Positions 32,583-39,638 of a stretch of 64,000 nt of DNA are shown here, piece after piece. The notes below the pieces were generated by a model, which saw only the letters and a list, made by a program, of their open reading frames with translations, was not told where the DNA came from and did no database searches. The stretch comes from Proteobacteria bacterium SG_bin6 (GTDB lineage Bacteria > Pseudomonadota > Alphaproteobacteria > Sphingomonadales > Sphingomonadaceae): contig LWDJ01000006.1 in assembly GCA_002083435.1 (NCBI GenBank), forward strand, positions 38,233 through 102,232. Direction: 5' to 3'. The translations under genes and the position numbers were made by a program. Position 1 is the first letter of the stretch. Every line of letters starts with the position of its first letter.

Positions 32583-33962
32583 ATGTGGGGCGGCCGCTTC
32601 GCCGAGGGGCCCGCCGCGGTGATGCGCGAGATAAACGCCTCGATCCCCTTCGACAAGCGACTGTGGCGGCAGGACTTGCGCGCCAGCCGGGCGCATGCGG
32701 CGATGCTCGCCAAACAGGGCATTATCGGCAAGGACGATGCCGCCGAGATCGACGCCGGGCTGGAATCGGTCGGCGCCGATTACGCGGCGCGTGGCGTCCC
32801 CGAGGATCTGGCGCTCGAGGACATTCACATGCTCACCGAGGCGCGGCTGGCCGAGAAGATCGGCACGGTCGCGGGCCGGCTGCACACCGCCCGCTCGCGC
32901 AACGACCAGGTCGCGACCGATTTTCGGCTATGGGTGCGCGACGCGATCGATCAGGTGAACGCGGCGCTGGGCAGCCTGCAGGACGCGCTGATCGCGCGCG
33001 CCGAGGAGCACGCCGAGAGCGTGATGCCCGGCTTCACCCATCTGCAGAGCGCGCAGCCGGTGACGCTGGGCCACCATCTGATGGCCTATCATGAGATGAT
33101 CGCCCGCGATCGCCGCCGCTTCGCCGATGCGCGCGCGCGACTGAACCAATGCCCGCTGGGCGCCGCCGCGCTGGCCGGCACCGGCTTCCCGATCGACCGT
33201 CACGCGACTGCGGCGGCGCTGGGCTTCGATGGTCCGACGCGCAATTCGCTCGATTCGGTGTCCGACCGCGATTTCGCGCTCGATTATCTGATGGCGGCGA
33301 CCCAATGCGCGCTGCACCTGTCGCGTCTGGCCGAGGAGTTCATCAACTGGGCGTCGCAGCCGTTCGGCTTCGTGGCGTTGAGCGATCAATGGTCGACCGG
33401 CAGCTCGATCATGCCGCAGAAGCGCAATCCCGACGCCGCTGAGCTGGTGCGCGGGCATAGCGGGCGGATCGCGGGGTGCATGATGGCGCTCACCATGACG
33501 ATGAAGGGCTTGCCGCTCGCTTATTCCAAGGACATGCAGGACGATAAGCCGCCGGTGTTCGAAGCGCACGACCTGCTCGGCCTGTCGATCGCGGCGATGA
33601 CCGGGATGGTGCGAAGCGCCACCTTCCGCACCGATCGGATGCGCGCGCTGGCCGAGTCGGGCTTCGCCACCGCGACCGATCTCGCCGACTGGCTGGTGCG
33701 CGAGGGCGGCCTGCCCTTCCGCGAGGCGCACCACGTCACCGGCCGCGCGGTGAAGCTGGCGGAAGCGCAAGGCGTGCGGCTCGATCAGTTCGACATCGGG
33801 TCGCTGCGGGCGATTGACTCGCGCATCGACGAACGGGTCTATGCGGTGCTGAGCATCGACGCGTCGGTCGCGAGCCGCACCAGTTTCGGCGGCACCGCGC
33901 CGGTTCGGGTCCGCGAAGCGATTGCCGCGGCGAAGGCGGCACGGGCGGGAGAAGAAGCATGA
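32583..33962 (+). CDS. argH: argininosuccinate lyase
   Basis: Splits argininosuccinate into arginine and fumarate, the last step of arginine synthesis. The 459 residues match ArgH. The start MWGGRFAEGPA, the VTLGHHLMAYHEM and the superfamily signature GSSIMPQKRNPDAAELVRG are diagnostic; the catalytic serine lies in the signature loop. The ATG at 32583 overlaps or nearly overlaps the start of the divergent tlpA gene, so there is hardly any intergenic space. Its stop overlaps the start of the next lipoprotein gene. Confidence 0.97.
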   Translation: MWGGRFAEGPAAVMREINASIPFDKRLWRQDLRASRAHAAMLAKQGIIGKDDAAEIDAGLESVGADYAARGVPEDLALEDIHMLTEARLAEKIGTVAGRLHTARSRNDQVATDFRLWVRDAIDQVNAALGSLQDALIARAEEHAESVMPGFTHLQSAQPVTLGHHLMAYHEMIARDRRRFADARARLNQCPLGAAALAGTGFPIDRHATAAALGFDGPTRNSLDSVSDRDFALDYLMAATQCALHLSRLAEEFINWASQPFGFVALSDQWSTGSSIMPQKRNPDAAELVRGHSGRIAGCMMALTMTMKGLPLAYSKDMQDDKPPVFEAHDLLGLSIAAMTGMVRSATFRTDRMRALAESGFATATDLADWLVREGGLPFREAHHVTGRAVKLAEAQGVRLDQFDIGSLRAIDSRIDERVYAVLSIDASVASRTSFGGTAPVRVREAIAAAKAARAGEEA

Positions 33963-34192
33963 AACGCGCGCTGCTGCTGATCGCGCTGGGCCTTGCCGGG
34001 TGCGGCACCAACAATGGCGTCCGTCCGCTGGAGGGCAAGGCGCTGCCGGTCGCTCCCTATGGCGCGCAGGCGCAACCCACGCCCGCCGAGCTGCTGACCC
34101 CGGCGCCCCAGGCACGGCCGCAGCGCTCGAACGAGCTGCTGAAAACCTCCGAAGCGCGCCGGCAGGACGAGTTCGACCTGCCGCCGAATTGA
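33959..34192 (+). CDS. small lipoprotein between argH and lysA (LptM-like position)
   Basis: A 77-residue lipoprotein with a short signal and lipobox LAGC (Cys15), then GTNNGVRPLEGKALPVAPYG and a Pro/Ala/Gln-rich tail ending EFDLPPN. A tiny lipoprotein just before lysA is the usual place of LptM (YifL), which helps the LptD lipopolysaccharide translocon mature. Here the CGxKGPLYxP core of LptM is not clear, so identity rests on position and size only. The ATG overlaps the argH stop by four bases. A repetitive palindrome follows before lysA. Confidence 0.72.
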   Translation: MKRALLLIALGLAGCGTNNGVRPLEGKALPVAPYGAQAQPTPAELLTPAPQARPQRSNELLKTSEARRQDEFDLPPN

Positions 34193-34220
34193 AGGTTTTG
34201 AGCATTCCCTCTATCTGACG

Positions 34221-34247
34221 GTCACCCCGGGCTTGAGCCGGGGTGAC
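34221..34247. repeat. REP-type palindrome
   Basis: GTCACCCCGG (34221-34230) and CCGGGGTGAC (34238-34247) form a perfect 10-bp stem around GCTTGAG. It lies in the 96 bases between the small lipoprotein gene and lysA. This GTCACCCCGG palindrome resembles the partial copy near 38786-38865. Confidence 0.8.
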
Positions 34248-34288
34248 GCGTTACTCCCTTGTCACTACCGCGGCCTAGGATCCCCTTC

Positions 34289-35545
34289 TTGGACCATTTC
34301 ACCTATCGCGATGGCGCCCTGTGGTGCGAGGACGTGCCGCTGGCCCGCATCGCCGAGGAAGTCGGCAGCCCGGTCTATGTCTATTCGACCGCTACATTGC
34401 GGCGCCATGCCGAGGTGTTTCACGCGGGGCTGAGCGCCGTGCCGGGCGCGCACCTGGCGTTCGCGGTGAAGGCCAACCCCAATCTCGCCGTGCTGCGGGT
34501 GCTGGCGCAGGCGGGCTATGGCGCGGACATCGTCTCGGGCGGGGAACTCGCGCGCGCACTGGCGGCGGGGATGGCGCCCGCCGACATCGTCTTCTCGGGC
34601 GTCGGCAAGCGCCGTGACGAGCTTGAAGCCGGGCTCGACGCCGGCATTGGTCAGTTCAACATCGAGCTGGAGGAAGAAGGCGCCGTCCTCGCGGAACTCG
34701 CCGCCGCGCGCGGGCAGGTCGCGCAGGCGGTGTTGCGGGTGAACCCCGATGTCGACGCGCGCACCCACGCCAAGATTTCGACCGGCAAGGCCGAGAACAA
34801 GTTCGGCGTGCCGATCGACCAAGCCTCGGCGATCTTCGCACGGCTCGCCGGGCGCCCGGGGCTCGCGCTGCGCGGGGTCGCGATCCATATCGGCAGCCAG
34901 CTGCAGACGCTCGAGCCGCTCGAAGCCGCTTATGCCCGCATCGGCGCGCTGGTCGCCGAACTGCGCGCGGCGGGCCACGCGATCAGCCATGTCGATCTGG
35001 GCGGCGGGCTCGGCGTGCCCTATCGCGCGGGGGACGCTTATCCCAGCCCTGCCGAGCTCGGCGCGATGGTCGCGCGGGTCACCGCCGGTTGGGGCGTGAC
35101 GCTGATGTTCGAGCCCGGGCGGGTGATCGTTGGCAATGCCGGGGTGCTGCTCACGCGAGTGCTGTGGGTGAAGCCGGGAGTGGTCCACCCGCATGTGATC
35201 GTCGACGCGGCGATGAACGACCTCGCCCGGCCAGCCCTGTACGACGCATGGCACGATTTCGCCGCCGTCGCCCCGAGCGGCGCACGGATGACCGCCAACA
35301 TCGCCGGCCCGGTGTGCGAAAGCGGCGACACCTTTGCCGTCGCGCGCGAGATCGACGCGGTGGCGCGCGGCGATCTGGCGGTGTTCCGCACCGCCGGCGC
35401 TTACGGCGCGACGATGGCCTCGACCTATAACAGCCGCGCGCTGGTGCCCGAGGTGCTGGTGTCGGGCGATCGCTACGCGGTGGTCGCCGATCGCATCGCC
35501 CCCGCGACGATCCTCGCCGCCGAGCGCGTGCCCGAATGGCTGTGA
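34289..35545 (+). CDS. lysA: diaminopimelate decarboxylase
   Basis: PLP enzyme that decarboxylates meso-diaminopimelate to lysine. The 418-residue form has the PLP lysine Lys61 in AFAVKANPN, GGGLGVPY and the GPVCESGDTFA motif that supplies the active-site cysteine of the partner subunit. The frame is open to 34259, but the TTG at 34289 gives the usual DHFTYRDGALWCEDVPL start and has AGGA eight bases before it. It overlaps the siroheme gene by ten bases (or abuts it if that gene uses the GTG at 35542). Confidence 0.96.
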   Translation: MDHFTYRDGALWCEDVPLARIAEEVGSPVYVYSTATLRRHAEVFHAGLSAVPGAHLAFAVKANPNLAVLRVLAQAGYGADIVSGGELARALAAGMAPADIVFSGVGKRRDELEAGLDAGIGQFNIELEEEGAVLAELAAARGQVAQAVLRVNPDVDARTHAKISTGKAENKFGVPIDQASAIFARLAGRPGLALRGVAIHIGSQLQTLEPLEAAYARIGALVAELRAAGHAISHVDLGGGLGVPYRAGDAYPSPAELGAMVARVTAGWGVTLMFEPGRVIVGNAGVLLTRVLWVKPGVVHPHVIVDAAMNDLARPALYDAWHDFAAVAPSGARMTANIAGPVCESGDTFAVAREIDAVARGDLAVFRTAGAYGATMASTYNSRALVPEVLVSGDRYAVVADRIAPATILAAERVPEWL

Positions 35546-36312
35546 GCCTGCATAGCCTGCCGATCTTCGTGCGGCTTGCCGGGCGGCCGGTGGTGCTGCT
35601 TGGAGACGGCGAGGCGGCCGAGGCCAAGCGCCGGCTGCTCGACCGCGCCGGGGCGGTGATCGTGCAGGCGGCGGACGACGCGCGGCTCGCGATCGTGGCG
35701 ATCGAGGATGTGGCGGAAGCCGAAGCGGCCGCGCACGCCCTGAAGGAGCAAGGCGTGCTTGTGAACGTCGTCGATCGCCCGGCCTTGTGCGACTTCACGC
35801 TGCCGGCGATCGTCGATCGCGCGCCGGTGCTGGTCGCGATCGGCACCGGCGGGGCTTCGGCGGGGCTCGCGGCGGCCCTGCGCCAAAGGCTGGAGGCGCT
35901 GCTGCCGAGTTCGCTCGGGAAGCTCGCCGATGCGCTCAGCGCCGCCCGGGCGAAGCTGCGCGCGCGCTTCCCCGATCCCGCCGAGCGGCGCCGCGCGCTC
36001 GGCGCCGCACTCGCGCCGGGCGGGCAGCTCGATCCGCTGGGCATCGCGGCGGACGTCGATTTCTGGCTCGACGATTATGTCCCTGGGCCGGGCCGCGATC
36101 TGTTCACGATGCGCCTAACGTCCCCCGATCCCGACGACCTGACGCTGCGCCGCGCGCGCCACCTCGCGCTCGCCGACCGCGTCTATCACACCGCGCGCGT
36201 ACCGGCGGCGATCCTCGACCGCGCCCGCGCCGATGCCGAGCGCATCCTGGCCGATACCGCGCCCGACAATGATTTGCCGGGCCTTTCCGTGTTCGTGGAT
36301 TACGCGCCATGA
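35536..36312 (+). CDS. precorrin-2 dehydrogenase / sirohydrochlorin ferrochelatase-like
   Basis: A 258-residue protein like the CysG N-terminal half, which oxidises precorrin-2 with NAD and inserts iron to make siroheme for sulfite and nitrite reductases. Marks are LPIFVRLAGRPVVLLGDGEAAEAKRRLL (NAD-binding), VNVVDRPALCDFTLPAIVDR and VAIGTGGASAGLAAALRQRLEALLP. After about residue 215 come 40 residues (LRRARHLALADRVYH) resembling the very start of the SUMT methylase domain, which then breaks off. It lies between lysA and a CorA gene, overlapping both by a few bases. Confidence 0.88.
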   Translation: MAVSLHSLPIFVRLAGRPVVLLGDGEAAEAKRRLLDRAGAVIVQAADDARLAIVAIEDVAEAEAAAHALKEQGVLVNVVDRPALCDFTLPAIVDRAPVLVAIGTGGASAGLAAALRQRLEALLPSSLGKLADALSAARAKLRARFPDPAERRRALGAALAPGGQLDPLGIAADVDFWLDDYVPGPGRDLFTMRLTSPDPDDLTLRRARHLALADRVYHTARVPAAILDRARADAERILADTAPDNDLPGLSVFVDYAP

Positions 36313-37259
36313 GCGGCTTCGCCTTTTGCGTCTGCGGCGCCCGCGTCACCGCGCTCGCGCCCAAGCAGGCGGTGACCGAGTCGGGTGAATTGGTGTGGAT
36401 TCACCTCACCAGCTCGAACGAAGAAGCCGAGGCTTGGCTGCGCGGCGATGCCGGGCTGCCGGACTATATCGTCGAATCGCTGATCGCCGCCGAAACCCGC
36501 CCGCGCTGCGACCAGATTGGCGAGGGCGCCCTGCTCAACCTGCGCGGCCGATCGAGCGACGCGATGCCCATGTCCGATCCGCTCGCCTCGGTCCGCATCT
36601 GGGCGACGGCTGGGCGGGTGATCTCGGTCACCCGCCGGCCGCTGACCGCGGTGACGTTGGTCTGCGATCTAGTGAAAGCGGGCAAGGTCCATGATCCGGG
36701 TGACCTGATCGCCGAGTTCGCGGTGGCGATCACCGAGGAGCTCGATCCCGACGTGGCCGATCTTGGCGACCAGCTCGACGATTGCGAAGCGATGCTCGAT
36801 CCGGGGATGGTGTTCGAGCTACGCCGCACCGTGACTCGCGTGCGCAGCCAGGCGATCGGCTATCGCCGCTTCCTGAGCCCGCAGCGCGCGACGCTGGAAA
36901 AGCTGGCGGCGCTGCCGGTCGGCTGGCTGCGCGACGACGACCGGCTGCACCTGGTCGCCGCCGCCGATCGCGCCGCGCGCATGGCCGAAGAGCTGGAAGC
37001 GATCCGCGAGCGCGCCGCGCTGACGCACGAGGCGCTCACCGATCTGCGCGCCGAGCAGATCGACGCGCGCGCGCTGATCATCTCGATCGTCGCGATGGTG
37101 TTCCTGCCGCTCACTTTCCTGACCGGGCTGCTGGGAATGAATGTGAAGGGCATCCCCTATGCCGAAAAGCCCTGGGCGTTCGACGGGGTGGTCGCGGTGT
37201 GCGTCCTGCTGGCGGTGGGGATTACGCTGTTCTTCGTGGCCCGGCGGTGGTTCCGGTAG
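36309..37259 (+). CDS. CorA-family metal transporter (ZntB-like)
   Basis: A 316-residue inner-membrane protein of the CorA superfamily. The large cytoplasmic part has WIHLTSSNEEAEAWLRGDAGLPDYIVESLIAAETRPRCD, and the end has two membrane helices with the family signature Gly-Met-Asn in TGLLGMNVKGIPYAEKPWAF. The sequence after GMN and the WIHLDG-like start resemble ZntB, a zinc carrier, more than Mg-type CorA. ATGA overlap with the preceding gene indicates one operon argH-lipoprotein-lysA-cysG-like-corA. Confidence 0.9.
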   Translation: MSGFAFCVCGARVTALAPKQAVTESGELVWIHLTSSNEEAEAWLRGDAGLPDYIVESLIAAETRPRCDQIGEGALLNLRGRSSDAMPMSDPLASVRIWATAGRVISVTRRPLTAVTLVCDLVKAGKVHDPGDLIAEFAVAITEELDPDVADLGDQLDDCEAMLDPGMVFELRRTVTRVRSQAIGYRRFLSPQRATLEKLAALPVGWLRDDDRLHLVAAADRAARMAEELEAIRERAALTHEALTDLRAEQIDARALIISIVAMVFLPLTFLTGLLGMNVKGIPYAEKPWAFDGVVAVCVLLAVGITLFFVARRWFR

Positions 37260-37430
37260 CAAGCGCCTCCCCTGTAAGGGGAGGTGGCAGTCGCCTCAGC
37301 GACTGACGGAGGGGTGTCCCCGGCGAATAGAGGGCGATACCCCTCCACCGCCCTGTGGGCGGTACCAGTTTTGGGTTGACCGTGCCCCGCACGGTCAAGG
37401 ATCGTCCGGGGGACGATCCGACCCAAAACT
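37260..37430. repeat. palindrome-dense block with a cloverleaf-like element
   Basis: The 356 bases between the CorA gene and the aminotransferase gene hold no gene. The first half has stems CCTCCCCT/AGGGGAGG (near 37266-37284), GTCGC/GCGAC, GGAGGGGT/ACCCCTCC and ACCGCCC/GGGCGGT. At 37367-37430 lies a perfect nested palindrome: outer stem AGTTTTGGGT (37367-37376 with 37421-37430) enclosing hairpin 1 (TGACCGTGC, 37377-37385 with 37389-37397) and hairpin 2 (GGATCGTCC, 37399-37407 with 37411-37419), each with a three-base loop. From 37431 to 37615 I see only non-coding sequence. Confidence 0.88.
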
Positions 37431-37615
37431 CCCTTGCAGTGGAGGAGCTTTACGGTGAACCCCGGCTCAGTTTGATCACAAACAGCACTCATGCACGTCG
37501 CCCTGGCGAAAGCCGGGGCCTGGCTGCCTTGCGGCGGAAGAAGAAGAAGCCAAGCCCCGGCTCGGGGGCCGGGGCGGCGTGGTCTGAGTTGCTCCGGCGG
37601 GCGACTTAGCCGGCC

Positions 37616-38758
37616 CTAAGGCCGCTTTTCAAACCGCGCCAGCGCCGCGTCGATCGTCGCGTCCTGCTTGGCGAAGCACAGCCGCACCACGCGGGTCACC
37701 GCATCCTGCGCGTAGAAGGCCGAGACCGGGATCGCCGCCACGCCCGCTTCCTCCACCAGCCAGCGGCAAAAGCTCACGTCATCCATCGCGATGCCGCTCC
37801 CTGGCAAATCGACCGAAAGGAAGTAAGTGCCGTCGCTGGGCAGCACCCGGTAGCCGCGCGCGGTGAGCCCCGCCGCAAGCCGATCGCGTGCGCGGGCGAA
37901 GTCGGCGCGCATCCCGTCGAAATAGGTGCGGTCCTTGCCCAGCCCATAGGCGGCGGCGGCTTGCAGATTGGGCGGCGTGGTGAAGGTTAGGAACTGGTGC
38001 GCCTTGGCGAGCCCGCGCGCGAGCGCCGCATCGGCGCACATCCACCCCACCTTCCAGCCGGTGAGCGAGAAGATCTTGCCGGCCGATCCGATCTTCACGG
38101 TGCGCTGGCGCATTCCGGGCTCGGCCATCAGCGACTGGTGCGGCGCGCCATCGAAGCGGATATGCTCCCACACCTCGTCGCAGATCGCGATCAGATCGCG
38201 CTCCTGGCAGAATTCCGCCAGCAGCCGTCTTTCCGCCGCGCTTGCGACGCTCGCGCTTGGATTGAGCGGATCGTTGAACAGAATGAGGCGCGTGCGCGGG
38301 GTGGCGGCCGCCTCCAGCGCTTCGCGGGTGATGCGCCATTCGGGCGGCTCGAGCCGGACGAAGCGCGCGACGCCCCCGGCGCGCTCGACGAGCGGCAGAT
38401 AGGCGTCGTACATCGGCTGGAACAGGATCACCTCGTCTCCCGGCGCGATCAGCGCGAGCAACGCGGCGGCGAGCGCCTCGGTCGCGCCCGAAGTGACGAT
38501 CACTTCCTCCGGCGCGAGATCGAGCCCCTGATGCGCGCGGTAATGCGCCGCCACCGCCGTGCGCAGCGCGGGGATGCCCAGCATCGGCGGATATTGGTTG
38601 GAGCCGGTCAGCAACGCCTCGGCGGCGGCCTGCAGCACATCCTCCGGCCCGCGCCCATCGGGAAAGCCCTGGCCGAGATTGACTGCCCCCGTCGCGCGGG
38701 CGCGGGCGGACATTGCTTCGAAAATCGTCGTGCCAAGCTTGGCGTAAACCGGGTTCAT
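37616..38758 (-). CDS. class I aminotransferase (methionine/kynurenine aminotransferase-like)
   Basis: PLP aminotransferase of 380 residues, fold type I. The N-terminal NLGQGFPDGRGP, YPPMLGIPALRTAVAAHY, ICDEVWEHIRFDG and the PLP-lysine segment SAGKIFSLTGWKVGW place it with the YbdL/kynurenine aminotransferase group, which favours methionine and aromatic amino acids. The frame is open to 38845; ATG at 38758 is preferred because GGGAAG lies eight bases before it, but ATG 38764 is close. The substrate is not settled by context. Confidence 0.9.
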   Translation of the reverse strand: MNPVYAKLGTTIFEAMSARARATGAVNLGQGFPDGRGPEDVLQAAAEALLTGSNQYPPMLGIPALRTAVAAHYRAHQGLDLAPEEVIVTSGATEALAAALLALIAPGDEVILFQPMYDAYLPLVERAGGVARFVRLEPPEWRITREALEAAATPRTRLILFNDPLNPSASVASAAERRLLAEFCQERDLIAICDEVWEHIRFDGAPHQSLMAEPGMRQRTVKIGSAGKIFSLTGWKVGWMCADAALARGLAKAHQFLTFTTPPNLQAAAAYGLGKDRTYFDGMRADFARARDRLAAGLTARGYRVLPSDGTYFLSVDLPGSGIAMDDVSFCRWLVEEAGVAAIPVSAFYAQDAVTRVVRLCFAKQDATIDAALARFEKRP

Positions 38759-38785
38759 ACCCATCGCTTCCCATTGATCCCAACC

Positions 38786-38865
38786 GTCACCCCGGCCTTG
38801 CGCCGGGGCCTCGGCCTCGGCAACGGTGAAGGGCAGCGGGACCACGGGTCAAGCCCGGGCTGACA
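38786..38865. repeat. REP-type palindrome, imperfect
   Basis: The 129-base gap between the aminotransferase and DUF486 genes starts with GTCACCCCGG, holds a 7-bp hairpin (CCCCGGC, 38790-38796, with GCCGGGG, 38802-38808), and ends with CAAGCCCGGGCTGAC, a degenerate return arm. It resembles the clean copy at 34221-34247 with an insertion of about 50 bases in the loop. Confidence 0.6.
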
Positions 38866-38887
38866 ATGCCGGGATTGCGGGCTGCGT

Positions 38888-39220
38888 TTACCTCCACACG
38901 AGCAGCGCGACCGCCCCCATGATCAGCACGAACGCCGCCGCGTGGCGCCAGCCAAGCGGCTCGCCGAGCACCACCGCGGCGAACCCGGCGAACACCAGTA
39001 GCGAGATTGCCTCCTGCGCGATCTTGAGCTGCGACGCGCTCCAGCCGAGCGCATAGCCGAGGCGATTGGCGGGCACGGCGAAGCAATATTCGATCAGCGC
39101 TAACCCCCAGCTGATCGCGATCACCCGCACGATCGGCACCCCGGCACCTGCCTTCAGATGCCAGTACCAGGCGGTCGTCATGAAGAAGTTGGAGGCGAGC
39201 AGCAGCGCGATGGTCGGCAT
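38888..39220 (-). CDS. DUF486 family membrane protein (DMT-like)
   Basis: A 110-residue protein with four membrane helices, the standard size of the DUF486 family, which is related to small multidrug-resistance/EamA transporters. Marks are LLLASNFFMTTAWYWHLK, AISWGLALIEYCFAVPANRLGY, LKIAQEAISLLVFAGFAAVVLGEPLGWRH. The in-frame extension up to 39346 lies between this gene and ssrA and is not protein-like. The ATG at 39220 matches the family's start. The function of these proteins is not known. Confidence 0.88.
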   Translation of the reverse strand: MPTIALLLASNFFMTTAWYWHLKAGAGVPIVRVIAISWGLALIEYCFAVPANRLGYALGWSASQLKIAQEAISLLVFAGFAAVVLGEPLGWRHAAAFVLIMGAVALLVWR

Positions 39221-39344
39221 CGCCGGGTGATGCGCACAAAGCCGTGGGCTGGCAAGGAAGGTGGGGAGCTTCTGTTGCTCGGTGCTCCCCGTACCGCCGG
39301 AATCCGCTTCTGTTGCCCGGTGCGGCCCCAACCGCGCTTTTGTC

Positions 39345-39601
39345 AATCTAACCTAGACCGTGAAGTCTTGGGTTAGGCCGCAATCGCGAGCGCCTCGTTA
39401 TCGTTGGCACTTGTGTGATGGGCCGTTGCGGTGGTCCCATTCCGAGCGAAAACAGCGCCTTTCAACACACGTCGATCCTGGTTCGGCCCCGTCAAACCCG
39501 CTCGCTGCCGAGCGGTTTTGGTGGAGCCGCCGGGTACTGCCCCCGGGTCCGCTGCGTCTATTTCACGCCGCAGTTTATCGCCATAGCCGGACGAGCCGGC
39601 A
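39345..39601 (-). ncRNA. ssrA: transfer-messenger RNA, circularly permuted two-piece type
   Basis: Rescues stalled ribosomes and adds a degradation tag. On the minus strand the acceptor piece comes first and ends with GCAGTACCCGGCGGCTCCACCA-like sequence, its CCA finishing at 39519. After a loop of about 28 bases the coding piece starts at 39490 with GGGGCCGAACCAGGATCGACG, the conserved tmRNA 5' end. The tag frame from 39408 reads ANDNEALAIAA and stops with TAA at 39375-39373. A helix at 39348-39376 encloses the stop codon and probably ends the coding RNA. Outer borders are estimates. This order, acceptor before coding, is the permuted form known from Alphaproteobacteria, where the two pieces are cut apart. 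Confidence 0.94.
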
Positions 39602-39607
39602 GCCCTT

Positions 39608-39614
39608 GATATAA
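39608..39614 (-). promoter_or_regulatory. possible -10 box of ssrA
   Basis: TTATATC on the minus strand lies seven bases before the estimated start of the acceptor RNA, and the bases upstream (TTTTCTTTAAC) are unusually AT-rich. No clear -35 hexamer is seen, so this is a tentative call. Confidence 0.4.
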
Positions 39615-39638
39615 GGCGTTGGCGGTTAAAGAAAAGGC

